From assembly GCA_020436165.1 (NCBI GenBank), contig JAGQYI010000061.1:1-64000 (forward strand): a stretch of DNA of 64,000 nt. Reading direction: 5' to 3'. This DNA is from Cyclobacteriaceae bacterium (GTDB taxonomy: Bacteria > Bacteroidota > Bacteroidia > Cytophagales > Cyclobacteriaceae). The notes under the pieces were generated by a model. The model worked only from the letters and a program-made list of their open reading frames with translations, did no database searches and was not told the DNA's origin. The position numbers were made by a program, and so were the translations under genes. Of the stretch, positions 43,722 through 52,080 are shown in pieces; position 1 is the stretch's first letter; each line of letters opens with the position of its first letter.

Positions 43722-44426
43722 ATGAAGTATAAACGAATATTGCTAAAACTCAGTGGCGAGGCGCTAATGGGTAAAAATCAATATGGTATTGATCCAAACA
43801 GACTGGAACAGTATGCTATTGAGATTAAAAAAGTAAAGGATGAAGGAGTAGAGATAGCAATCGTAATTGGTGGTGGTAATATATTTAGAGGTGTAGATTC
43901 GGAACGTTCTGGAATAGACAGAGTGCAAGGCGATTATATGGGTATGTTGGCAACGGTTATCAATGCGATGGCCTTGCAAAGCAGCCTGGAAAAACACGGA
44001 ATGTATACACGTTTGATGAGTGGAATTAAAATGGAGCAGGTTTGCGAACCATTTATCAAACGAAGGGCGGTGCGCCATCTTGAAAAGGGAAGGATCGTGA
44101 TATTTGGAGCCGGAATCGGTAATCCTTACTTTACTACAGATTCTACGGCCAGTTTACGTGCCATTGAGATGCATGCCGATGTAGTACTCAAAGGAACCCG
44201 GGTTGACGGAGTATACACAGCCGATCCTGAGAAGGATCCTAGCGCTACTCGTTACTCGGTATTAAGTTTTCAGGAGGCATATGAAAAAGGGTTGAGCATT
44301 ATGGATATGACAGCATTTACTTTATGCCAGGAGAATAACCTGCCTATAATTGTTTTTGATATGAATAAACCCGGTAATCTTTATTCAATTATTAAGGGTG
44401 AAAAAACCGGGACACTAATAAATTAA
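43722..44426 (+). CDS. pyrH: UMP kinase
   Basis: Phosphorylates UMP to UDP. The 234-residue length is standard for the bacterial amino acid kinase-fold enzyme. [18 protein letters not shown] and [13 protein letters not shown] form the phosphate-binding site; [20 protein letters not shown] and [18 protein letters not shown] are the UMP and ATP-binding motifs. It is followed 7 bases later by frr, the near-universal pyrH-frr order. Confidence 0.97.
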   Translation: MKYKRILLKLSGEALMGKNQYGIDPNRLEQYAIEIKKVKDEGVEIAIVIGGGNIFRGVDSERSGIDRVQGDYMGMLATVINAMALQSSLEKHGMYTRLMSGIKMEQVCEPFIKRRAVRHLEKGRIVIFGAGIGNPYFTTDSTASLRAIEMHADVVLKGTRVDGVYTADPEKDPSATRYSVLSFQEAYEKGLSIMDMTAFTLCQENNLPIIVFDMNKPGNLYSIIKGEKTGTLIN

Positions 44427-44433
44427 CAGAGCC

Positions 44434-44994
44434 ATGGAAGAAATTCAAATGTACCTTGATGAAGCCAATGAGAAAATGAATAATGCTGTTAAGCATTTAG
44501 TTGCAGAATTGGGTAAAATACGGGCTGGTAAGGCAATGCCAAGTATGCTTGATGGAATACGTGTAGAGTATTATGGTACTCCCACACCTCTAAACCAGGT
44601 AGCTTCCATCAACACTCCTGATGCACGTACCATCATGATCAAACCATGGGAAAAGACCATCATCCACGAAATTGAACGGGCCATCATTAATAGTGACCTC
44701 GGATTCAATCCCCAGGGCGATGGAGAAAATGTGATTATAAATGTTCCTGCCTTAACCGAAGAAAGGCGAAGAGAACTTGTAAAGCAAGTAAAAGCAGAAG
44801 GCGAAAATGGTAAGGTTAGCATAAGAAATGCACGGCATGAAGTTTTGCATGAAATAAAGGGGCTCAAAGAGGAAGGAATCTCGGAAGATGATATCAAGCG
44901 AGGAGAAGAAAAAGTGCAGCAATTGACTGACAATCACACAAAAAAGGTGGACGAAGTAATTGCGCACAAGGAAGAGGAAATAATGACTGTATAA
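44434..44994 (+). CDS. frr: Ribosome recycling factor
   Basis: Releases 50S subunits from post-termination complexes together with EF-G. The 186-residue length is typical. KIRAGKAMPSMLDGIRVEYY and GTPTPLNQVASINTPDARTI are the family signatures in domain I/II; ERRRELVKQVKAEGENGKVS completes domain I. Directly downstream of pyrH and 9 bases before the DUF5606 gene. Confidence 0.97.
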   Translation: MEEIQMYLDEANEKMNNAVKHLVAELGKIRAGKAMPSMLDGIRVEYYGTPTPLNQVASINTPDARTIMIKPWEKTIIHEIERAIINSDLGFNPQGDGENVIINVPALTEERRRELVKQVKAEGENGKVSIRNARHEVLHEIKGLKEEGISEDDIKRGEEKVQQLTDNHTKKVDEVIAHKEEEIMTV

Positions 44995-45003
44995 ATAAAA
45001 GAA

Positions 45004-45435
45004 ATGGAGTTAAAGGATATTGCAGCTGTTTCAGGCAAGGGTGGGTTGTTTAAAATTCTAAAACCTACTAAAACCGGGGTAATTCTTGAATCGTTAGATG
45101 CAAACAAAACCAGGCTGGTGGCAACAATACACCATAAAATATCTGTTCTGGAGGAAATCTCGATCTATACCACAACACAGGAAGGAACAGTGCCTTTAAA
45201 AGACGTGCTTTATACCATTTTCGAAGAGTTTGGTGAAGACACAGGGCTTGACAAGAATTCGGATGCTGATGAGCTAAAAAGCTTTATGGGACATGTTTTG
45301 CCCGAGTATGATGAGGACAGAGTTTATGTTTCAGACATAAAAAAAGTAGTGATCTGGTACAATGCCTTAACAAAAGAAGCCCCCGAATTGCTCAAACGAC
45401 CAGCTGAGAAAGCTGATGAAAAAGCAACAAAATAA
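45004..45435 (+). CDS. DUF5606 family protein
   Basis: A 143-residue cytoplasmic protein. MELKDIAAVSGKGGLFKILK and the following SH3-like sheet are the DUF5606 core, widespread in Bacteroidota; no function is known. The C-terminal part (DELKSFMGHVLPEYDEDRVY) is helical and acidic with a Lys-rich end. It lies 9 bases after frr and overlaps the next gene by 20 bases, so it is co-expressed with ribosome recycling factor, suggesting a link to translation (inference). Confidence 0.85.
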   Translation: MELKDIAAVSGKGGLFKILKPTKTGVILESLDANKTRLVATIHHKISVLEEISIYTTTQEGTVPLKDVLYTIFEEFGEDTGLDKNSDADELKSFMGHVLPEYDEDRVYVSDIKKVVIWYNALTKEAPELLKRPAEKADEKATK

Positions 45436-45718
45436 TAACACTTTAGAAGAGGTTGTTTCTCTAACCACAAAGGATTTAGGTGTTGCCATCGCTATGCCTC
45501 CTGATTTCGATGAGTTCGTTAAGGAACTTTCTAAAGCCATTCAATATTTAATTGATACTGATTTTGAAAGGTTAATGCAGATTCTCTACAGAATTGATGT
45601 AGACGAGAACAAGGTTAAGCTTGCTTTTGGACTTGAAAACAATGTAGCAGACGAGCTTGCTCTCCTGGTTATTGAACGGGAAAAACAGAAAGTGCTTACC
45701 AGAGCTAAGTACCGGTAA
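45416..45718 (+). CDS. Conserved-looking small hypothetical protein
   Basis: A 100-residue soluble protein beginning MKKQQNNNTLEEVVSLTTKD. The stretch FDEFVKELSKAIQYLIDTDF followed by RLMQILYRIDVDENKVKLAF suggests a helical bundle. It overlaps the DUF5606 gene by 20 bases and ends 9 bases before the convergent fbp. I do not recognise a named family. The overlap supports that it is a real gene translated together with DUF5606. Confidence 0.7.
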   Translation: MKKQQNNNTLEEVVSLTTKDLGVAIAMPPDFDEFVKELSKAIQYLIDTDFERLMQILYRIDVDENKVKLAFGLENNVADELALLVIEREKQKVLTRAKYR

Positions 45719-45727
45719 ATTAACTAC

Positions 45728-46738
45728 TTACTTTTCTATCATTTTGGCTTCTTCCACCAGTTCCTTGGCCCTTTCTACCATATTTTTGGACCCCACAAAA
45801 AAAGGTGCCCTCTGGTGAATCCTCGTTGGTACAATATCCAGAATTCTGTTGGTGCCATCGGTTGCCATTCCGCCAGCCTCTTCGGCCAGCATAGCCAGCG
45901 TATTGCATTCATACATAAGTCGCAGTTTTCCCTCAGGATTACTGGCTGTTGAGGGGTAAATATAAATTCCACCTTTTAATAGGTTTCGGTGAAAATCGGC
46001 CACAAGAGAACCAATATACCGTCCGGTATATCCTTTTTCACGACAATCCTCAATATAATCCTTTACTCCCTGAGGGAAACTATGGTAGGAGCCTTCGTTC
46101 ACTGAGTAAATTTTACCCTCCAAGGGCATTTGCATGTTCTGGTGTGAAAGGAAATACTCACCTAAAGAAGGATCGTAGGTAAAACCATTCACTCCACGGC
46201 CGGTTGTAAATACGAGCATGGTAGAAGAGCCATACAGGATATAACCTGCAGCCACCTGGTTCCTGCCGGGCTGAAGTGCGTCTTCCATAGTAACAGGCTT
46301 GCCTTCTTCAGATATTCTTCTATAGATTGAAAAAATAGTACCAATAGAAACATTCACGTCAATATTAGAGGAACCATCTAAAGGATCAATTGCCACCACA
46401 TAGTGTGCTTTCCTGTTAACTTCGATAACTCTTTCTTCTTCTTCCGAAACAATAGCGCAAACCTCTCCACCTTTTTCAAGCGCTCTTGCAAAACGGATGT
46501 TTGCGAGCACATCAAGGTTTTGCTGCTGTTCTCCGCCCGAGTTTTCTGTTCCTGCTGCTCCTGCAAGATTAATTAGGCCGGCACGATTAATTTCGCGATT
46601 TACTACTTTGCCCGAAAGGGCAATATCTCTTAAAAGTTGTGAAAGTTCACCCGTTGCATAGGGGAAAGCCGTTTGTCGGCTTTTTATAAAGCGGTCAAGC
46701 GCAGTACCAATAGGCATTGCAATTCTTGAATCTTCCAT
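45728..46738 (-). CDS. fbp: Fructose-1,6-bisphosphatase class 1
   Basis: Hydrolyses fructose-1,6-bisphosphate in gluconeogenesis. The 336-residue length is normal. [20 protein letters not shown] holds the metal-binding [28 protein letters not shown] is the substrate/C-terminal signature. A short loop with [17 protein letters not shown] precedes. It faces the lysC gene across a 124-base divergent space and is convergent with the DUF5606 unit. Confidence 0.96.
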   Translation of the reverse strand: MEDSRIAMPIGTALDRFIKSRQTAFPYATGELSQLLRDIALSGKVVNREINRAGLINLAGAAGTENSGGEQQQNLDVLANIRFARALEKGGEVCAIVSEEEERVIEVNRKAHYVVAIDPLDGSSNIDVNVSIGTIFSIYRRISEEGKPVTMEDALQPGRNQVAAGYILYGSSTMLVFTTGRGVNGFTYDPSLGEYFLSHQNMQMPLEGKIYSVNEGSYHSFPQGVKDYIEDCREKGYTGRYIGSLVADFHRNLLKGGIYIYPSTASNPEGKLRLMYECNTLAMLAEEAGGMATDGTNRILDIVPTRIHQRAPFFVGSKNMVERAKELVEEAKMIEK

Positions 46739-46862
46739 TACTGAAATTACTTGGTTAATTGTGCCTCAAAGTTGCACCTTTTTATGCGGTATCGAAAACG
46801 TTTGCGGAACTTATTGATTTACCTCCTTCAACAATAAGTTTATTTCAATTTATATTCGCATC

Positions 46863-48107
46863 ATGCAGGTATTTAAGTTTGGAGGGGCATCTATAAAAGA
46901 TGCCAATGCGGTTAAGAATGTTGGTGAGATCATAACAAAATTTGGTAAGAAACCACTGGTAGTCGTGGTCTCTGCAATGGGTAAAACCACCCGTGCTTTG
47001 GAAGACTTGCTAACCAGTTACGGTTCCGAAAATTTTCAGGCTAATTTTGAAAAAGTCGAAACCTACCATCAGAATATCCTGCAAGATCTATTTCCTGAAA
47101 ACCATCATGTTTTAGAAGAAGTAGAAAGATATTTTACCAAGCTGGCAGAGATCGATTTCTCTCAGCCAGACAAAGTGCTTCTGCATGCAGAAGTTGTATC
47201 GTTTGGTGAGATAATCTCTTCAGTAATTATTTCTAATTATCTGCACTACATGGGGCTCGATTCGTATTGGCTGTATGCTCCGGATGTTGTAAAAAGCCAA
47301 CGACTTTATTCAGAAGGGAGTTTGCTTTGGGATGAAACTGAAAAGCAGATCAACCATACGCTAGCGTCTTTAATAGGAGAAAAAATCATTGTTACCCAGG
47401 GTTACATAGCCTCAAGTTCTGACGGCATCATAACACTTGGTAAAGAGGGGTCCGATTTTACGGCAGCTATTTTTGCCTCTTGTCTAAAGGCTGAAAAAGT
47501 AACTATTTGGAAGGATGTGCCCGGCATTCTAAACGCGGACCCTAAAGAAATAATGGACCCTGTTCAGCTCTTTAAGCTGGACTATAAAGAAGCTTCCGAA
47601 ATGACCTATTACGGAGCTACAGTTATTCATCCCAAAACAATAAAACCGCTGGCGTTAAAAAGCATTCCACTTGAGGTTCGGTCATTCGATCATCCTGAAG
47701 CAAACCCCACAGTTATTCACAGGTACAAGGAAGAGGAATTGGAAGCCAGTATTATATTTAAGCGCAACCAATGCTTGTTTAGCTTTAAGGTGCTTGATTA
47801 CACTTTTGTTGATGAGGAGAACCTGGCAACTATTTTCAAGGTTTTGCATGAGCTCAACCTCCCCATTAATATGATGCAGAATTCAGCTATTTCATTATCC
47901 GTATGCTTTAATTATGATGCTGACAAAGTGGAAAGGCTTTTGAGCAGTCTGGCGGATAAATTCACCATGTACTATAACAAGGATCTTAAGCTAATTACCA
48001 TCAAAAATTTTACAGATGAAGTTCTGAAAAAATATGCACCCGAACCAGGTGAAATTCTTCTTGAGCAAAGAACAAGGAATAATTACAGAGCCTTGGTTAG
48101 AGCGTAA
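46863..48107 (+). CDS. lysC: Aspartate kinase
   Basis: First enzyme of the lysine/threonine/methionine pathway. The 414-residue monofunctional form begins MQVFKFGGASIKDANAV; KVTIWKDVPGILNADP and EMTYYGATVIHPKTIKPL are the kinase motifs. The C-terminal 120 residues (LFSFKVLDYTFVDEENLATI) form an ACT region, so allosteric feedback is likely, but the effector is not evident. No homoserine dehydrogenase fusion. It ends 2 bases from the convergent cdaA. Confidence 0.93.
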   Translation: MQVFKFGGASIKDANAVKNVGEIITKFGKKPLVVVVSAMGKTTRALEDLLTSYGSENFQANFEKVETYHQNILQDLFPENHHVLEEVERYFTKLAEIDFSQPDKVLLHAEVVSFGEIISSVIISNYLHYMGLDSYWLYAPDVVKSQRLYSEGSLLWDETEKQINHTLASLIGEKIIVTQGYIASSSDGIITLGKEGSDFTAAIFASCLKAEKVTIWKDVPGILNADPKEIMDPVQLFKLDYKEASEMTYYGATVIHPKTIKPLALKSIPLEVRSFDHPEANPTVIHRYKEEELEASIIFKRNQCLFSFKVLDYTFVDEENLATIFKVLHELNLPINMMQNSAISLSVCFNYDADKVERLLSSLADKFTMYYNKDLKLITIKNFTDEVLKKYAPEPGEILLEQRTRNNYRALVRA

Positions 48108-48109
48108 AA

Positions 48110-49015
48110 TCACGCATTTTCTTCCGCTTGTTTGGTAAAGGCCAGCATTGCCTCAGCCTCTTTGGTGGTTTCTTTGGATTCGCTTTTTTCGCTCTTATCT
48201 GCCTTTAACTCCTCATCATCTTCCAGCAGATATTCATTTACTCGCTGACGAATCTCCATTCCTGAGAGGTTTCGTTCCACCACGCCATTACGGGCTACAG
48301 ACATTTCGCCTGTTTCTTCAGAAACAACTAAAATTAGTGTATCTGTTAACTCCGACATACCAACAGCTGCTCGGTGGCGAAGGCCATATTGCGCAGGCAA
48401 ACTGTCGTTTTCAGAAACAGGAAGAATACAACGTGCTGCCCTAATTCGGTTTTTGTAAACAATTACTGCACCATCGTGCAATGGGCTATATTTATTAAAA
48501 ATGGATAACAGTAGCCGGCTCGAAATCTCTGCATCAATCAAGTCTCCTGAGTCTACATAAAATTTAAGCTCAGAATCACGGGTAAATACGATCAGGGCTC
48601 CGGTATTGGTTCCACTCATTAATTTCATGGCATCAATAACGGGAGAAATAGTAAAATTTCCTTCATTTTGTCGTTTCCAAATAGCAAATGAGCGGAAAAA
48701 ACTATCGCCTCCTTTAAAAGAGGTTGACTTACCTATGACGAGAAGGAATTTTCGTATTTCCTGTTGAAAAAGAATGATGGTTGCCAATACACCTACTCCC
48801 ATAAACTGCCCCAGAATAGTTGAGAGCAACTCCATTTGTGCGGCCCGCACAACCAGGTATAAAAGATAAAGTGAAAGGATACCAAGGAAAATCTTAACGG
48901 CTACACTACCGTGCATTAATTTATACAACTGGTAAAGCAGGAATGCCACCAACAGGATATCTATGATATCCAACCAGCTAATACTTAGGAATCCGATTTT
49001 AAAAAGAAAAATCAA
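48110..49015 (-). CDS. cdaA: Diadenylate cyclase CdaA
   Basis: Makes c-di-AMP from two ATP. Three N-terminal transmembrane helices (residues 8-30, 36-55, 62-85) precede a DAC domain with LHDGAVIVYKNRIRAARC (DGA motif) and LRHRAAVGMSELTD (RHR motif), both intact. The C-terminus is an acidic/Lys-rich tail (ELKADKSEKSESKETTKEAE). Length 301. It overlaps folP by 4 bases, a pairing I know from other Bacteroidota. Confidence 0.95.
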   Translation of the reverse strand: MIFLFKIGFLSISWLDIIDILLVAFLLYQLYKLMHGSVAVKIFLGILSLYLLYLVVRAAQMELLSTILGQFMGVGVLATIILFQQEIRKFLLVIGKSTSFKGGDSFFRSFAIWKRQNEGNFTISPVIDAMKLMSGTNTGALIVFTRDSELKFYVDSGDLIDAEISSRLLLSIFNKYSPLHDGAVIVYKNRIRAARCILPVSENDSLPAQYGLRHRAAVGMSELTDTLILVVSEETGEMSVARNGVVERNLSGMEIRQRVNEYLLEDDEELKADKSEKSESKETTKEAEAMLAFTKQAEENA

Positions 49016-49896
49016 TCTTGTAATGCACTAAATAATTCGATGGTCTCGCGAGCCTCCCTCACATCATGAACGCGCAAAATCCTGGCCCCTTTTTCTAATG
49101 CAGCGAAGTTAAGAATATTTGTGCCGTTTAGCGCCATTTCCGGGGTGATTTTCAGCAATTTATGAATCATCGATTTACGAGACACACCTATTAATACAGG
49201 ATACCCTACAATATGTAAGTCATTTAGGTGCCTAAAAAGTTCATAATTCTGTTCCAATGTTTTAGAAAACCCAAAACCGGGGTCAATAATGATATCGCTA
49301 TGGCCCATCTTTTTTAGCACTTCGGTTTGTTTGGCAAAGAACTGAAGCACTTCTTTTGTTACGTTTTTATAATCCGTAAAACTGGTCATAGTGGTAGGGG
49401 TACCACGCATGTGCATTAGCACATAAGGAGCTTTTAAACGCACTATTGTTTCAAACATTGCTTCATCTGCTTGCCCTCCCGAAATATCATTGATTATTGA
49501 AGCTCCGGCTTCATACGCTTTGTCAGCAACTTTTGAACGGAATGTATCAATTGAAATAATCGCATTTGGGAATTTTTTATGGATTGCCTCAATAGGAGTA
49601 ATCACCCTTTCAAGCTCTTCTTCCGTGGTTACTTCTTTTGCTCCCGGTCGGGTTGAAAACCCACCAATATCCAGCATGTCTGCTCCTTCTTCCAGCATTT
49701 GTTCAGCTTTCCGCAACACCTCTTCAGCAGCTTGCACCCGGCTACCTTCATAAAAAGAATCGGGGGTTGCATTGAGGATGCCCATTACCTTGGGTGTATT
49801 CAGATCGAACAAATTTCCTCTGATGTTCAGCGAAAAAGTTCTTGAAAATAGGCTATCTTTTATCACTTTTGTATAGGCGTTAGGTTGCCGGTTCAA
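49012..49896 (-). CDS. folP: Dihydropteroate synthase
   Basis: Condenses p-aminobenzoate with the pterin pyrophosphate in folate synthesis, and is the target of sulfonamides. KVMGILNATPDSFYEGSRV, DIGGFSTRPGAKEV and GFGFSKTLEQN are the standard substrate-site motifs; LIGVSRKSMI and LRVHDVRE complete the barrel. The TTG at 49896 gives 294 residues, but a -7 box overlaps it, so GTG 49866 (284 residues) is a good alternative. First gene of the folP-cdaA unit. Confidence 0.94.
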   Translation of the reverse strand: MNRQPNAYTKVIKDSLFSRTFSLNIRGNLFDLNTPKVMGILNATPDSFYEGSRVQAAEEVLRKAEQMLEEGADMLDIGGFSTRPGAKEVTTEEELERVITPIEAIHKKFPNAIISIDTFRSKVADKAYEAGASIINDISGGQADEAMFETIVRLKAPYVLMHMRGTPTTMTSFTDYKNVTKEVLQFFAKQTEVLKKMGHSDIIIDPGFGFSKTLEQNYELFRHLNDLHIVGYPVLIGVSRKSMIHKLLKITPEMALNGTNILNFAALEKGARILRVHDVREARETIELFSALQD

Positions 49897-49901
49897 AATT
49901 A
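49894..49901 (-). promoter_or_regulatory. folP-cdaA promoter -7 box
   Basis: On the - strand this reads TAATTTTG, a perfect TAnnTTTG box. It overlaps the longest folP start codon, arguing for a start further downstream. Confidence 0.5.
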
Positions 49902-49916
49902 GTAAAACAGTTTACA

Positions 49917-50468
49917 TTGAAGTTATCCACTGAACAAGAGTATAAAAATATCATTTCAGAGTGCCGCGAATTATTTAGTAAAAAAGCTGCTGATTACGGC
50001 ACCGCATGGCGCATACTGAGGCTCCCATCCATTACCGATCAGATATTTATCAAGGCGAATCGTATTCGTTCCATTCAGGAAAAAGGCATTACCAAAGTGG
50101 GCGACACCGAGCATGGCGAGTTTGTGGCCATAATCAATTACGGCCTCATTGCCCTGATTCAATTGCGCATGATGAATGATGACAGAATGGAGCTGCCATT
50201 GGAAGAATTAATGCGGTATTATGATGAAGAAGCAGAAGAAACTCTAAGCCTACTCATGGATAAAAACCATGATTATGGTGAAGCCTGGCGCGATATGCGG
50301 GTGAGTTCCATTACTGATATTATCTTAATGAAAATATTGAGGGTAAAGCAAATTGAGGACAATCAGGGTAAAACGCTGGTTTCGGAAGGAACGGATGCCA
50401 ACTACCGAGATATGATCAACTATGCTGTTTTTGCACTTATAAAATTGAATGAAGATGAAAATTCTTGA
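49917..50468 (+). CDS. DUF1599 family protein with two tandem domains
   Basis: A 183-residue protein from TTG 49917. Two similar halves are visible: KKAADYGTAWRILRLPSITD and DKNHDYGEAWRDMRVSSITD, each followed by a helix ending in (I/M)INYG/A-LIAL or VFALIKL. DUF1599 belongs to nucleotide-modification-associated domain 1 families; the biochemical role is unknown. It diverges from folP with 20 bases between the annotated starts and overlaps the BT_3928 gene by about 14-20 bases. Confidence 0.82.
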   Translation: MKLSTEQEYKNIISECRELFSKKAADYGTAWRILRLPSITDQIFIKANRIRSIQEKGITKVGDTEHGEFVAIINYGLIALIQLRMMNDDRMELPLEELMRYYDEEAEETLSLLMDKNHDYGEAWRDMRVSSITDIILMKILRVKQIEDNQGKTLVSEGTDANYRDMINYAVFALIKLNEDENS

Positions 50469-51555
50469 TAAGGTAGTAGCCTTTTTAGTTGGCGTGCTCT
50501 TCATCTTTTCCGGACTGGTTAAGCTGGATGACCCTATGGGCACCCAGATAAAAATGGAAGAGTACTTTGAGGTTTTTGCAACTGATTTTGCCCACTTCTT
50601 CGAATCGTTTGTGCCTTTGGCAATGCCTATTGGCATGTTTCTTATCATACTTGAGATCGTATTGGGGGTTGCTTTATTGCTTCATTACCGTATGAAAATA
50701 ACAGCCTGGGTGCTGGGGCTACTTATCGCATTCTTTACGTTTCTCACATTTTACTCTGCCTATTTTAATAAAGTAACCGATTGCGGTTGTTTTGGCGATG
50801 CTATTCCTCTTACGCCATGGCAATCGTTTGGAAAGGATGTCATCCTTGTAGTCCTAATAGGATACCTTTTCTGGAGAAGAGATAAGTTTAGATCTTATCT
50901 ACCGGAAGGATCTTCTGTGTATGTGCTGGCAGCAGCAACAGTAATTTCTATTTACATAGGAATTTATGCCATTAACCATTTGCCTCCAATCGATTTTCGA
51001 CCTTATGCAGTGGGCGATAACATCGCTGCCAATATGATTCCTGAAGAGCAGCCTGTTTTCGAATATGTCTTCGAAAAAGATGGTAAGCATATAGTTTCAT
51101 CTACCTATCTGTCAGAGAAGGATGGATATAAATATGTTTCTCATCGAATTACTAACGAGGATAAAACGATTCCAAGGATTACGGATTATAATGTATGGAA
51201 TGAAGAAACGGGAGACTATACGCAACAGTCGCTCGAAGGAACAAAGCTCTTTTTTATTTCTTATAATATTCAGGAGGCGGATAAGGAGCATATAGCACAA
51301 ATGGTGGACCTTATAAATGCATTGGACGGAGAAGTTGAAACCATTGCACTGACATCTTCATCCACGCAGGACTTTGAAATATTCAGACATAACTATCAGT
51401 TGGCAGCACCTTATTTTTACGGAGATGCTACCGTGCTTAAGGCAATGATACGATCCAATCCTGGCTTGATGTTGGTACAAGACGGGACCGTATTAGGTAA
51501 GTGGCACTATAACGATGTGCCTACGGCAGAGGAAGTTGAATTGTTACTTAAATAA
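50455..51555 (+). CDS. BT_3928 family membrane protein (DoxX-like N-terminus)
   Basis: A 366-residue protein from ATG 50455 (an ATG at 50449 is also possible). The N-terminal 140 residues have four DoxX-like helices (VVAFLVGVLFIFSGLVKLDD, PIGMFLIILEIVLGVALLLH, a VTDCGCFGDAIPLTPW loop with a Cys pair). A further helix follows near residue 155, then a C-terminal periplasmic or cytoplasmic domain resembling a thioredoxin fold without a CxxC. The family, conserved in Bacteroidota, has no established function. It overlaps DUF1599 and precedes aroK by one base. Confidence 0.85.
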   Translation: MKILDKVVAFLVGVLFIFSGLVKLDDPMGTQIKMEEYFEVFATDFAHFFESFVPLAMPIGMFLIILEIVLGVALLLHYRMKITAWVLGLLIAFFTFLTFYSAYFNKVTDCGCFGDAIPLTPWQSFGKDVILVVLIGYLFWRRDKFRSYLPEGSSVYVLAAATVISIYIGIYAINHLPPIDFRPYAVGDNIAANMIPEEQPVFEYVFEKDGKHIVSSTYLSEKDGYKYVSHRITNEDKTIPRITDYNVWNEETGDYTQQSLEGTKLFFISYNIQEADKEHIAQMVDLINALDGEVETIALTSSSTQDFEIFRHNYQLAAPYFYGDATVLKAMIRSNPGLMLVQDGTVLGKWHYNDVPTAEEVELLLK

Positions 51556-51556
51556 G

Positions 51557-52060
51557 GTGCCAAGACTATTTATCATCGGCATGCCCGGGTCGGGCAAATC
51601 AACCATTGGCAGGCTGCTGGCTCATAAAATGGGTCTTCCCTTCTTTGACCTGGATGAAGTTATCGTAGAGCAGGAGGGAGCATCTGTTTCCAGTATTTTT
51701 TCAGCAAAAGGGGAGGGTTATTTCAGGCAGGTTGAATCTGAATGCCTCAAAAAAGTAACGAGCCAGAACGAAATCTTTGTGATGGCAACCGGAGGTGGCT
51801 CACCGTGTTTTCATGATGGAATTGACTGGATGAATTCGCATGGCAAAACGATTTTCATTGATGTGGCCACAGACACACTAATTAAACGTACAGCGCAGCA
51901 AGAAGAACGCCCTTTGCTAAAAACAAACCCAACTGAACGCATTCATAAGCTTTATCAGGAAAGGCTTTCTACTTATCAAAAAGCAAATGTGCAGGCACAG
52001 GCCGATCAATTGAACCCGGAAGAGATAGTTGAGTTGCTAATTAAAGCTGTCAACACCTAG
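51557..52060 (+). CDS. aroK: Shikimate kinase
   Basis: Phosphorylates shikimate in aromatic amino acid synthesis. GTG 51557 (VPRLFIIGMPGSGKSTIGRL) gives 167 residues, a standard length, and follows the previous stop by one base; the longer reading from 51515 lies in the upstream gene. FDLDEVIVEQEGASVSSIF holds the shikimate-binding Asp, GEGYFRQVESE the Arg, and VMATGGGSPC the GGG motif. The third gene of the DUF1599/BT_3928/aroK run. Confidence 0.94.
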   Translation: MPRLFIIGMPGSGKSTIGRLLAHKMGLPFFDLDEVIVEQEGASVSSIFSAKGEGYFRQVESECLKKVTSQNEIFVMATGGGSPCFHDGIDWMNSHGKTIFIDVATDTLIKRTAQQEERPLLKTNPTERIHKLYQERLSTYQKANVQAQADQLNPEEIVELLIKAVNT

Positions 52061-52080
52061 TACTCCAATTCAAAAATCCA

